38,055 bases of DNA. Source: Chlamydiota bacterium (GTDB lineage: Bacteria > Chlamydiota > Chlamydiia > Chlamydiales > Rhabdochlamydiaceae). Location of the stretch: NCBI GenBank assembly GCA_013288895.1, contig JABDAY010000015.1, positions 1-38,055 on the forward strand. The letters run 5' to 3'. Made by a program: the position numbers and the translations under genes. The notes under the pieces were generated by a model. The model was given only the letters and a program-made list of their open reading frames with translations, had not been told where the DNA came from and did not search any database. The stretch's first letter is position 1; each line of letters starts with the position of its first letter. Below are positions 1 to 8,886 of this stretch, piece after piece.

Positions 1-15
1 ACACCACTTTTAGAT

Positions 16-444
16 TTAATTCAATGGGATTTCATCATGCATTACGACGATTTGATTTCCGAAGAGGTTGACTTCGTATCCATTCTCGGTTCTCTTAACA
101 TCTTCTGGCTTGCACTCTATACCACATGTTTTTGTAACATGCTCCGCTACAGCATTGTAAGAAACTGCCTCTTTAAGCTCTTCAAACTCTACTCTAAATT
201 GAAAAGGCCCTATCCTGTGATCACCTTCTATAGGGATAATATGCGCTTGAAGGTTATGAGCAGAGATCACGTACAAACCATAACCTACTTTTTGAATATC
301 TTCTGGATTGCAATCTATATCATAATTTTCTGTTAGAGCCTTAATAATGGCCTCGACTTCTCGTTGCTCTTGCGCCCAAGGGGGAAGCGCTTTTAATTCC
401 TGCGTAGCGTGTAATTCTTGAGTAGCTTGAACATTATTTTGCAT
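16..444 (-). CDS. hypothetical protein with two related segments
   Basis: ORF 16..552; the internal ATG at 444 is preceded by GGAGGT on the minus strand (ggaggtatctatg), so the start was moved there. The segments NYDIDCNPEDIQKVGYGLYVI and TCGIECKPEDVKRTENGYEV resemble each other. Confidence 0.7.
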   Translation of the reverse strand: MQNNVQATQELHATQELKALPPWAQEQREVEAIIKALTENYDIDCNPEDIQKVGYGLYVISAHNLQAHIIPIEGDHRIGPFQFRVEFEELKEAVSYNAVAEHVTKTCGIECKPEDVKRTENGYEVNLFGNQIVVMHDEIPLN

Positions 445-598
445 AGATACCTCCAATTGGGTTGAAAGCCCTATTTTACCCCAGGGGTCAATAAGAGAAA
501 ACGTGAAAGAAAAACTTAATGTATTAAATATTTTAATCCTCCGTTTTTGCATTTAATTGAGGTTTTCGGTATCGTACTAGCAAAACTAAAGGTTAACT

Positions 599-1273
599 AT
601 GCTCTCTATTGCCAGACTTTTTGGAAAATCCCCCTTTGCCACCCTTTTGACCCATATGAATAAGGTGGGAAGCTGCATGGAAAAGCTCTCAAAGCTTATA
701 GAGATCTTGCCGAAGCTAGAACTCGATAAGCTCGATAGACTTGCGTCTGAAATCTCGGCTCTTGAACATGAAGCGGACGTCACTAAAAACGATATCCGCA
801 ATCACCTGCCAAAAAGCATTTTTTTACCCATGGATCGGGGGCATTTTTTAGAGATTTTGTCCATACAAGATAGTATCGCCGACCTTACTGAAGAGATTGG
901 AATGCTCTTAATTCTCCGGCCTACAGATCTATGCAATGACGTAAAAATTGATTTCCAGGGACTGTATAAAAAAAACGCCGATGTCTTCTGGGATGCTAAG
1001 CAAGTCATCACTGAAATTGATGAATTGCTAGAATCTTCTTTTGGGGGTATTGAAGCTGAAAAAGTTAAGACAATGGTAGAGCAAATTGCCTACAAAGAGC
1101 ATGAAGCGAGTTTATTAAAAAAGCAGCTTGTAAAGCAGCTATTTTCTCAAGGGGATCCTCTTCCTTCTGCCTTATTTATACTTCATTTAAAACTTATTGA
1201 GGAGATCAGTTCTATCTCCCATCTTTCAGAGAGACTTGCTAACCGTATTAGAATGGTGCTAGAGCTAAAATAA
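599..1273 (+). CDS. DUF47/PhoU-like putative phosphate transport regulator
   Basis: 224 aa, helical, PhoU-like composition; overlaps the start of the pit gene (taATGg junction at 1273). Confidence 0.85.
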   Translation: MLSIARLFGKSPFATLLTHMNKVGSCMEKLSKLIEILPKLELDKLDRLASEISALEHEADVTKNDIRNHLPKSIFLPMDRGHFLEILSIQDSIADLTEEIGMLLILRPTDLCNDVKIDFQGLYKKNADVFWDAKQVITEIDELLESSFGGIEAEKVKTMVEQIAYKEHEASLLKKQLVKQLFSQGDPLPSALFILHLKLIEEISSISHLSERLANRIRMVLELK

Positions 1274-2700
1274 TGGAAACAGAGTCGATACTGCAAATCT
1301 TGGTACTTGCCATTGGCTTCTATATGGCGTGGAATATAGGGGCAAATGATGTCTCTAACGCCATGGGAACATCGGTCGGCTCAGGTGCGCTCACTTTAAG
1401 ACGCGCCGTAATTTTAGCAGCGATCTTCGAATTTTGTGGAGCCTATTTTGTAGGTGCTAATGTTTCTGAGACGATGCAAAAAGGGTTAATTGATACAACC
1501 CTGTTTCTCACTGATCCTACAACATTAATCATGGGAATGTGCGGCGCACTTTTAGGAACAGGGATATGGCTTCAGATAGCTTCCTTTTTTGGTTGGCCCG
1601 TTTCTACAACACACGCTATTGTTGGGGCAATCATCGGATTTGGGCTCATTGCCGTAGGAGTAGATGCCATCCTATGGGGGGAGGTTATGTCCATTGTCTT
1701 TAGCTGGATTTTAACGCCAGTGATATCTGCGTTCATCGCTTATTCTATCTTTTTCATTCTACAAAAAAACATTCTCTATGCCCTAAATCCCACAGAAGCT
1801 GCTATCAAGATGATGCCCTATTTGGTCTTCGTGGTCTTTACTGTGTTCACTGCAAGTTTTATGTTTAACGGGCTTGAGAATCTCCACCTCGCCTTTTCAT
1901 CGCTCCAGGTGATCGGTTTGTCTTTGCTTGTGGGCTTTATCGGAGCTGCCATTACTTTTTTTATTATGAAAAAAGTCTCTTTGAAACAAAGCCTAGTAGC
2001 TACACTGCCTGCAAAAGGCGCCACACAAAATGTGGTCAGTGTTGGAAAAGCAATGAAACATCTACAAAGAATTGTGATCTCTTCTAAAGATGAGACTCAC
2101 GCCCGAGCGTCGAATCTTTTAAAAGAGGTTAAAGCATTATCTCTAGAATTGCGCAAAGAAACAGATATTGGTGAGAGAACCTCCCACTACGCCATCGTAG
2201 AAAGACTTTTTATCTATCTTCAAATTTTAAGCGCTTGTTACGTTGCCTTTGCTCACGGAGCTAACGATGTTGCCAATGCGATTGGCCCTGTTGCTGCCGT
2301 GCTTGAAATCATCAAAAAAGGGGTCATTCCTGCAACTGCCTCTGTCCCTTCCTGGTTGTTAGCTCTGGGAGGCTTAGGCATTATTATCGGCCTTGCCACC
2401 TGGGGATGGCGCGTCATAGAAACAGTCGGGAGAAAAATCACCGAACTCACTCCGACACGGGGATTTTGCGCAGAATTTGGAGCCGCCACAACAATACTTA
2501 TAGCTTCCAAGCTTGGCTTTCCCATCTCCACCACCCACTGCCTCGTGGGGGCCGTTTTAGGCGTTGGGGCCGCGCGCGGCATCCGCGCCATCAACCTCAG
2601 CATGGTACGCGACATCATCCTCTCCTGGATCGTCACCATCCCAGCCAGCGCCGTCATGAGCATCCTCATGTACTACCTGCTTCGGGCGATTTTCATCTAA
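1273..2700 (+). CDS. pit: Inorganic phosphate transporter, Pit family
   Basis: GANDVSNAMGTSVGSGALT and AHGANDVANAIGPVAAV signatures; about 10 hydrophobic segments. Confidence 0.93.
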   Translation: METESILQILVLAIGFYMAWNIGANDVSNAMGTSVGSGALTLRRAVILAAIFEFCGAYFVGANVSETMQKGLIDTTLFLTDPTTLIMGMCGALLGTGIWLQIASFFGWPVSTTHAIVGAIIGFGLIAVGVDAILWGEVMSIVFSWILTPVISAFIAYSIFFILQKNILYALNPTEAAIKMMPYLVFVVFTVFTASFMFNGLENLHLAFSSLQVIGLSLLVGFIGAAITFFIMKKVSLKQSLVATLPAKGATQNVVSVGKAMKHLQRIVISSKDETHARASNLLKEVKALSLELRKETDIGERTSHYAIVERLFIYLQILSACYVAFAHGANDVANAIGPVAAVLEIIKKGVIPATASVPSWLLALGGLGIIIGLATWGWRVIETVGRKITELTPTRGFCAEFGAATTILIASKLGFPISTTHCLVGAVLGVGAARGIRAINLSMVRDIILSWIVTIPASAVMSILMYYLLRAIFI

Positions 2701-2711
2701 AGAAAATTTAA

Positions 2712-2786
2712 GATCGGTTACGCATACGGTTACGGTTACGAGACGCCATTCCGTAACCGTAACCGTATGCGTATGCGTAACCGATC
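2712..2786. repeat. Palindromic element E0 (GGTTAC/GCATAC version)
   Basis: gatcggttacgcatacggttacggttacg ... cgtaaccgtaaccgtatgcgtatgcgtaaccgatc; lies between the convergent stops at 2700 and 2796. Confidence 0.93.
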
Positions 2787-2795
2787 TTAAAAAAT

Positions 2796-4085
2796 TTAGA
2801 CCGAAATGATGCTCCCCGTAATGTTCTGCTTAAGAAGATTCACGGCGGCAAGAGCAATTTCCTCTGGGGTGAGGAGGGAGGCGACCGGTTCGCTCGGAAA
2901 ATGCTCACGGCGGAGGGGGGTGTTTGTGCGATGGGGGACAAGAACGTTGATTTTTTTGTTTTTATAAGTGTCGGCAAGACCTTGAGTGAAGTTGACTACG
3001 GCTGCTTTTGCAGCAGAGTAAATGGGATACTCTTTTCTCCCTTTGGAATAGGAGGAGGAAGAAATATTAATAATATGCCCATCATCTGTAAGTTTCACAC
3101 ATTTACATGCGTAAATGAGAGATGTTAGGTTTACAGAGATTTGCTCTTCAATTTCCAGGGGAGTGAGATCTTCAATTTCCTTGAGCTTAAATTGGCCGAC
3201 ACAATTAATCAATCCATCCACAACGCCAATCTGTTGAAAGATCGAAACAGCTGCGGCGTAGGAAGTGAGATCTGCTGATAAAAGGGTATTTCTTGAAACA
3301 ACTATAGGTGTGGCGCCTTCTTGTTCCAATAAAGAAACAATCGCTTTTCCAATCCCTCCTGTGCCGCCGGTAATAATGATTTTTTTTCCCCTAATCGAAC
3401 TCTTAGACTCTGTTAAGTGAGTATGGGATAAACGGAAAAGCTGCTCAGCAATAAAAAGATCCAGCCCTGTAGTGATTTTAATATTATGCTCATCCCCTTG
3501 AACAATATGGATGGGGTGGGAAACAAGCGAGCAATCATCTGAAGAATTGGTCATAGTTGTTGTTTGGTGTGCTCTCAAAATTAAGGGGTAGTGGAAGCTT
3601 TGAGGGGTTTGCCCACGCAAATATTCTGAGCGGTTCGGAATCTCATCAATAACAGTCCCCGTCTTAGAATGAACAATCGTGTCACTTGAAGGGATGCAGG
3701 TGTCTACGGCTTGATGTAAAATGGCTCCTTCAAAGTTTTGCTGAATGATCCTTTTACTAACAAAGGGGCGCACCGCATCGTGAATCACCACATATTCTGT
3801 CCCTTTTTGACATGCAAGAAGGCCTAAGTAAGAGGAGGCTTGCCTAGTATCGCCTCCCGCGATAACTTTTATGTGGGAAGGATAATTTTTAATGTCCTCC
3901 TGTACCTCAGCAACATATTTTTCATGACAAACCAAAATGATCTCAGAGAATTCAAGAAACTTATCCAGCGTATGCAGATAGATTTTTTTTCCCGATAAGC
4001 GGTGAAACTGCTTGGGGAGTTCTGTCCCAAAACGGCTACCACTTCCTCCCATTAAAAGAATGGCACTGTTTCTCACATCCTGCAT
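2796..4085 (-). CDS. Fusion of IspD/TarI-like cytidylyltransferase and short-chain dehydrogenase/reductase; candidate Bcs1/Acs1-type CDP-ribitol synthase
   Basis: N-terminus MGGSGSRFGTELPKQF, HDAVRPFV, IPNRSEYLRGQTPQSF; C-terminus IIITGGTGGIGKAI and YSAAK catalytic motif. Confidence 0.85.
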   Translation of the reverse strand: MQDVRNSAILLMGGSGSRFGTELPKQFHRLSGKKIYLHTLDKFLEFSEIILVCHEKYVAEVQEDIKNYPSHIKVIAGGDTRQASSYLGLLACQKGTEYVVIHDAVRPFVSKRIIQQNFEGAILHQAVDTCIPSSDTIVHSKTGTVIDEIPNRSEYLRGQTPQSFHYPLILRAHQTTTMTNSSDDCSLVSHPIHIVQGDEHNIKITTGLDLFIAEQLFRLSHTHLTESKSSIRGKKIIITGGTGGIGKAIVSLLEQEGATPIVVSRNTLLSADLTSYAAAVSIFQQIGVVDGLINCVGQFKLKEIEDLTPLEIEEQISVNLTSLIYACKCVKLTDDGHIINISSSSYSKGRKEYPIYSAAKAAVVNFTQGLADTYKNKKINVLVPHRTNTPLRREHFPSEPVASLLTPEEIALAAVNLLKQNITGSIISV

Positions 4086-4122
4086 TTTTTATCGTCCTTT
4101 TTTAGAGTAGTGTAGATTTTTC

Positions 4123-4150
4123 TTGCAGAAAATACCATTAAAAAATAAGT
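4123..4150 (+). promoter_or_regulatory. Putative shared promoter/leader box upstream of MOMP-like gene 1
   Basis: TTGCAgaAAATACcATTAAAAAaT matches TTGCAtgAAATACaATTAAAAAtT upstream of the second MOMP-like gene at a similar distance from ATG. Confidence 0.45.
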
Positions 4151-4240
4151 TACTTTATCAGATGCCAGATATACCAATTTTTTTACTTGATTGGGCGTAA
4201 GGTATCCAGTTACAACAGAACTAACTTAGAGGAACTTATC

Positions 4241-5410
4241 ATGGAATTGAATTGGAAAAGAGTGTTACCAGCTCTAACAACACTGCTAGCATGTGCAGGT
4301 TTACATGCTGACAATGGGGATTGCTGCCCAAAACCTTGCCCGCCTAAACCTTGCTGCGTGCCCACCTGCTGCCCTCCTGTGGTAGAAGATTGCTGCAACG
4401 TATGCCCCCCATGCAGAACAGTACTTCCCAACGGAGGTCCTTGCGTCATGGATGGCAATGACATGTTCATTACAGCAGACTTCATCTATTGGGAAGCTAG
4501 CCAAGATGGTCTACAATTTGCACAGAGCACACCTATTCAAGTTTTAAATACAGGATTTGCTCCCACATCAGGAACAGGAGCAGTTTATGAAATAGGTGAA
4601 AAATGGGCACCCGGCTTTAAAGTTGGTCTTGGCACCGATTTAGATCATGATGGTTGGGATCTTTATGCTGAATATACATGGTATAAAGCAAACCAAACAC
4701 GTTCGACACCTGTATTCACTGGTAGTTTTGCTGTACCGGTTGCTTCAGATAATCCACTCGCGATCAATAGCCCTTTTAGCGATGTAAGTCCCATTCTTTC
4801 TTCAACTGCAAACTGGAATCTTAGACTGAATGTGATCGATCTTGAAATGGGTCGTAACATGTATCTTAGTCCAAGACTCACATTTAGACCTGAGTTTGGC
4901 GTAAAAGGAACTTGGCTAAAACAAAACTTCAATGCATCAGAAGAAACATTTGCAACATCCATTACTAATAATGGAATTACCACAACCTATGGCCACTTTT
5001 TCAATAGTACAACCAATACTATGAAAAATTGGGGCGTTGGTCTTCGTGGAGGATTTGATACAGCGTGGCACTTCTGTAGAGAATTTAGCCTAGTTGGAAA
5101 ACTTGCTTTTACAGGACTATGGGAAACATTTAAAGTAACTCGTGTAGATAGCGGCACAGCGGCTGGAACTACAACAACGCTCACCAATATCAATGGAGCA
5201 CATACATACCATCATTTAAGACCTGTAGTAGAATGGATGCTTGGTTTCCGTTATGAGATGTGGACTTGCGGTGATGATTTCCACTTTGCATTCGATGCAG
5301 GCTGGGAAGCGCAACAATGGTTTGGACAAAACGAATTTTTCATTAGTCAGACTAATGGAAATGACTTAGGATTCCAAGGTCTTAACGTTCGAGTCAGATT
5401 CGATTTCTAA
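4241..5410 (+). CDS. MOMP-like outer membrane protein (Lpg1974-type) with Cys-rich N-terminus
   Basis: Start moved from 4187 to MELNWKRVLPALTTLLACAGLHA (signal peptide), matching the paralog at 6480; GFKVGLGTDLDHDGWDLYAEYTWY motif; C-terminal Phe. Confidence 0.85.
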   Translation: MELNWKRVLPALTTLLACAGLHADNGDCCPKPCPPKPCCVPTCCPPVVEDCCNVCPPCRTVLPNGGPCVMDGNDMFITADFIYWEASQDGLQFAQSTPIQVLNTGFAPTSGTGAVYEIGEKWAPGFKVGLGTDLDHDGWDLYAEYTWYKANQTRSTPVFTGSFAVPVASDNPLAINSPFSDVSPILSSTANWNLRLNVIDLEMGRNMYLSPRLTFRPEFGVKGTWLKQNFNASEETFATSITNNGITTTYGHFFNSTTNTMKNWGVGLRGGFDTAWHFCREFSLVGKLAFTGLWETFKVTRVDSGTAAGTTTTLTNINGAHTYHHLRPVVEWMLGFRYEMWTCGDDFHFAFDAGWEAQQWFGQNEFFISQTNGNDLGFQGLNVRVRFDF

Positions 5411-5432
5411 TCTGAATTCAACTTATTAACAC

Positions 5433-5468
5433 AAGAGGCCTCTCGTAATGGGAGGCTTCTTTTTTTTT
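5433..5468 (+). terminator. Intrinsic terminator after MOMP-like gene 1
   Basis: aagaggcctctcgtaatgggaggcttctttttttt: 10-bp stem and T-tract. Confidence 0.85.
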
Positions 5469-5477
5469 ACCTTGCGA

Positions 5478-6311
5478 TCACTTGTAGGACCTGATTAATT
5501 TGTACCAATAGTTTTGTGTGAGTTTTTCAAGATTAAAGGTTTGGCTCTGGATCTCTTGATATTTTTTTTCAAGAAACTCTTCTGTGACCTCTTCCCATTG
5601 ATCGATAATAATGACCGGCAATCCTTCATATAATGGATTTAGAGAAGAGCTTTTTACGACGGGTATTGCACCCATATACAGAGCCTCCCATGTGCGGTAA
5701 CAGTCAAGGCCGGCACCCCTTGGACTTAAAACAAAAAACGAGGAAGCAAGATCCTTAAGATAGATTTCATACTGCCTTTGCTTAGGAGAAAAGCAAAAGG
5801 GCTTTGCAGAAAAAAAGGTGTAAACAGGCCCGCGCTCTGCGAAATTTGTTTTCGTGGAAAAATTCATATAGAGAAGATGTTTTTTCTTAATATCCTGATT
5901 CCTAAATTTGAAAAGGTACATTTTAGATGCTTTTGCATTACGGCTATCAATCCCAATAGGGATAGGATGGAGTTTCGGATGGAAGAAGTCGTCGACATTT
6001 TGTGCAAACCAGGCGATCAACTTGTCATCGTCTAAAACGTAAGCAAATTTTCCCGGAGTAGAATAATCATAGTGATGCGTTACCAGAATATACCGCGCAG
6101 TGATTTTTGGATGGTGATAGGAAAAAAAATAGCTTAAAAGCTCTGGCAGAACATATACAACACTTCCCTCTTTAACCATCCTTGCATCAAAATGGGAATA
6201 CTCGTCCACACGCAAGTCTGCGCAGGATAGAAAAATCTCTTTTGATACATAATCCATCCTTGCAAACAAGGAAATGGACGTGATCATCAAATACATAAAT
6301 AAGCGAAACAT
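5478..6311 (-). CDS. Exostosin/GT47-like glycosyltransferase with predicted N-terminal signal peptide
   Basis: SPRGAGLDCYRTWEALYMGAIPVVKSSSLNPLYEGLPVIIID motif, paralogous to the ORF at 16052..17020; hydrophobic N-terminus MFRLFMYLMITSISLFA. Confidence 0.75.
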   Translation of the reverse strand: MFRLFMYLMITSISLFARMDYVSKEIFLSCADLRVDEYSHFDARMVKEGSVVYVLPELLSYFFSYHHPKITARYILVTHHYDYSTPGKFAYVLDDDKLIAWFAQNVDDFFHPKLHPIPIGIDSRNAKASKMYLFKFRNQDIKKKHLLYMNFSTKTNFAERGPVYTFFSAKPFCFSPKQRQYEIYLKDLASSFFVLSPRGAGLDCYRTWEALYMGAIPVVKSSSLNPLYEGLPVIIIDQWEEVTEEFLEKKYQEIQSQTFNLEKLTQNYWYKLIRSYK

Positions 6312-6366
6312 ACTACCTTTAGTTTATGTTAAAAACTCATTTTTTCATAGAGAAATAAAATTTTCC

Positions 6367-6393
6367 TTGCATGAAATACAATTAAAAATTAGA
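6367..6393 (+). promoter_or_regulatory. Putative shared promoter/leader box upstream of MOMP-like gene 2
   Basis: TTGCATGAAATACAATTAAAAATT, similar to 4123-4150. Confidence 0.45.
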
Positions 6394-6479
6394 TTGATCT
6401 CATATAACCGTCGCTTTAAATTTAAGGTGTCGAGTCAACAACAAAACTAAAACTTTAGTCCAACCTAGGGGGGATTAAC

Positions 6480-7691
6480 ATGGAATTAAATTGGAAAAGA
6501 GTATTACCAGCTCTAACAACAACATTGATCGCGTGTGCAGGATTAAACGCAGACACGAGTGGTCAGTCAATGCCAAATTGCTGTATGATGAATGATGGCT
6601 GTAACGGCATGATGGGATCAAATGATATGAATGCTCCTTCAGCAAGACCTCACTACATGGATTCTGCAGGAAAGATGCAAACATCAAATGGCTGGATCTT
6701 TGATGTGGAACCTTTCTATTGGCAATCACATTTAGATGATGCTGAAGTTGCAGTTAGCAACGAAGCTTTCACAACAGGATCCTCACCTACTACTGCTAGC
6801 CGCTTCACCGATGCTACATACGAGCATCTAAAATTTAAATGGGATGCAGGGGTTAAAGTTGGGGTTGGAGGTTACTTTGACCACGATGAATGGGATGTTT
6901 TTGTTCAATGGACCCATTTCCACAATAATGCCCATAAAAACATCAATAACACATTATCAAGTCCAACACCTGCGACTCTTTTCACAACATGGAGTGCTCT
7001 AGAAGTTGACACCTTAGCAGGCAATTTAACTGCGCAAGGGGTTGATGCTGACTGGTCACTAAATCTAGATCTCCTTGATGCTGAGCTCGGCAGAATGTTT
7101 TTTGCCGGTAAATGGCTAACTGTTAGACCTCATGTGGGTTTAAGAGGTGGATGGATTAGACAAAAGTTTAATATTGATTACCTCAATCTTTCAGGAGCTG
7201 GCGGTACAACTACTGCCATAACTACTGAAGACATCAACATGAAAAACAAATTCACTGGACTCGGTGTGCGCGCTGGTGTTGATACTGAATGGCATTCTGG
7301 ATGCGGCTGGTGCCTCTATGGTAACGGCGCAGTTTCCATCCTTTATGGTTTTTACAAAAACACACAAAGTGAGACAATGGGACCAGATGAATTTGCTACT
7401 CCTTCAACAATCATTCTTGGAACAACAGATTCATTCCGTGATTCTAAGGCCATCACAGATCTAGCGCTTGGCATTTGCTACTCGCCAGAGATCAGCTGCA
7501 TGTGTCCTTCAACACGGTTTACAATATCTTTAGGTTGGGAACACCACATGTTCTTTAACCAGTTCCAATTAAAAAGAGTTGCAACAGAAAACCCATCAGC
7601 TACTCCAGGCACAAACTACACAACTTATGTAAGAGAGCCCTCAGATCTCTCTACTCAAGGCTGGACGCTCGGGCTCATGCTTGACTACTAG
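6480..7691 (+). CDS. MOMP-like outer membrane protein (Lpg1974-type)
   Basis: MELNWKRVLPALTTTLIACAGLNA signal peptide; KVGVGGYFDHDEWDVFVQWTHF motif; SD-like ggggga upstream. Confidence 0.85.
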   Translation: MELNWKRVLPALTTTLIACAGLNADTSGQSMPNCCMMNDGCNGMMGSNDMNAPSARPHYMDSAGKMQTSNGWIFDVEPFYWQSHLDDAEVAVSNEAFTTGSSPTTASRFTDATYEHLKFKWDAGVKVGVGGYFDHDEWDVFVQWTHFHNNAHKNINNTLSSPTPATLFTTWSALEVDTLAGNLTAQGVDADWSLNLDLLDAELGRMFFAGKWLTVRPHVGLRGGWIRQKFNIDYLNLSGAGGTTTAITTEDINMKNKFTGLGVRAGVDTEWHSGCGWCLYGNGAVSILYGFYKNTQSETMGPDEFATPSTIILGTTDSFRDSKAITDLALGICYSPEISCMCPSTRFTISLGWEHHMFFNQFQLKRVATENPSATPGTNYTTYVREPSDLSTQGWTLGLMLDY

Positions 7692-7721
7692 AATTTTCAA
7701 GACAACTTGAAAAAAACCCCT

Positions 7722-7760
7722 AAAAACCCGGAAAGGACAACCTTCCCGGGTTTTTATTTT
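7722..7760 (+). terminator. Intrinsic terminator after MOMP-like gene 2
   Basis: aaaaacccggaaaggacaaccttcccgggtttttatttt hairpin plus T-rich tract. Confidence 0.75.
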
Positions 7761-7765
7761 TAAGA

Positions 7766-7856
7766 AAACGCAAAACAAAAATCGCAAAACGAAAGAAATC
7801 TAAGAATTCTTAATTCTTTCTTCCGCTTTGCGTTTATTGTTTTGCGTTTTGCGTTT
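7766..7856. repeat. Imperfect palindrome with GCAAAAC-type heptamers
   Basis: aaacgcaaaacaaaaatcgcaaaacgaaagaaat...attctttcttccgctttgcgtttattgttttgcgttttgcgttt; abuts the mcsB stop codon. Confidence 0.8.
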
Positions 7857-8886
7857 ATATGAGAGTTACTTGCCCAAGTTCTTTGTGGATATAGTCAGCG
7901 CGCTTCTGGGCAGCTTCTGAGGGATTAAGAGCTTTCTCCTTGTATATGTAGGCGAGGTGGGCTCTACGGCATTTAAAGAAGATCTCGTTGATCTTTTTGT
8001 CGGTAATTCCCTTAACCCATCCAAGATCGATTCCTAATTTAATCAGGCTTAAAGCATCTAAAGTCTCTTTTGTTTTAAGTTGATAAGAGTTTAAAAGGAG
8101 GCCGTAAGAGCGGGCGATCTGATCTTTGATCTCTACATTATTTTCCTTTGCAAGATGGGCCCGTAGCCCTTTTTCAGATGCGACAAGATTCATAGCGCTT
8201 ACATGGAGCTCGTTTAAAATATTCTCCTCAGTAAGGCCAATTGTGCAATCATTGGTTAAAACAATCATGTCCCCTGCAATATCCTCAAGATTTCCCAAAA
8301 GACTTGTCGCTACAACTTCTTCCTCTTTTTGTTTTGCAAGTGCATCTTCCAACTGTCCCGTATGAATGAGCGCTGGTAAATGAAGATAAACATAAACAAC
8401 AAGACCTGTTCCACAAAGGAGAGGATCAGAGGTCAAATACCCAAACCTTGAAGAAAAGGCAAAATCAAGTTTAAGGGAACTATCCATTGCAGATAACTTA
8501 CTCCACGATTTTTCCCATTCTCCCTTGGTATCCAGAAGCTCTATCTGTAGATGCTCTTGAATGTTAACCATAGCGAGCATTTCTCCCGATTCTTCAACAA
8601 TAAACGCTTGGCCCGCAAGTGTATTTTGAAGCCCCTCGAATGCCAAAAAATGTTCGTAGATAAACTCTTTATCTAAAACGGTGAGATTTTCCGCCTTTAG
8701 AAAGTATTTGGAAGGAAACGACTCTTTAATAAGATTGGACACCTGGCCCGCCTGCATTTCCCCCAATTTTGGGGGAAACAAGTATTTTGCAAGATTGCGA
8801 TGCAAAACAAAAGAAGAGGCGGGCCATATGGGATTAGTCTCATTCTCCCAAGGGGTGTGCTCCAATATAAAAGAGGGCAAGCTCAT
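7855..8886 (-). CDS. mcsB: Protein arginine kinase (McsB-like, ATP:guanido phosphotransferase family)
   Basis: SSRFGYLTSDPLLCGTGLVVYVYLHLPAL motif; overlaps and follows an McsA-like gene. Confidence 0.85.
   Translation of the reverse strand: MSLPSFILEHTPWENETNPIWPASSFVLHRNLAKYLFPPKLGEMQAGQVSNLIKESFPSKYFLKAENLTVLDKEFIYEHFLAFEGLQNTLAGQAFIVEESGEMLAMVNIQEHLQIELLDTKGEWEKSWSKLSAMDSSLKLDFAFSSRFGYLTSDPLLCGTGLVVYVYLHLPALIHTGQLEDALAKQKEEEVVATSLLGNLEDIAGDMIVLTNDCTIGLTEENILNELHVSAMNLVASEKGLRAHLAKENNVEIKDQIARSYGLLLNSYQLKTKETLDALSLIKLGIDLGWVKGITDKKINEIFFKCRRAHLAYIYKEKALNPSEAAQKRADYIHKELGQVTLI

Noticed and set aside
2253-2669. Minus-strand 138-aa ORF opposite pit
   Set aside because: Antisense to a well-supported Pit gene, low-complexity composition, no recognisable domain.
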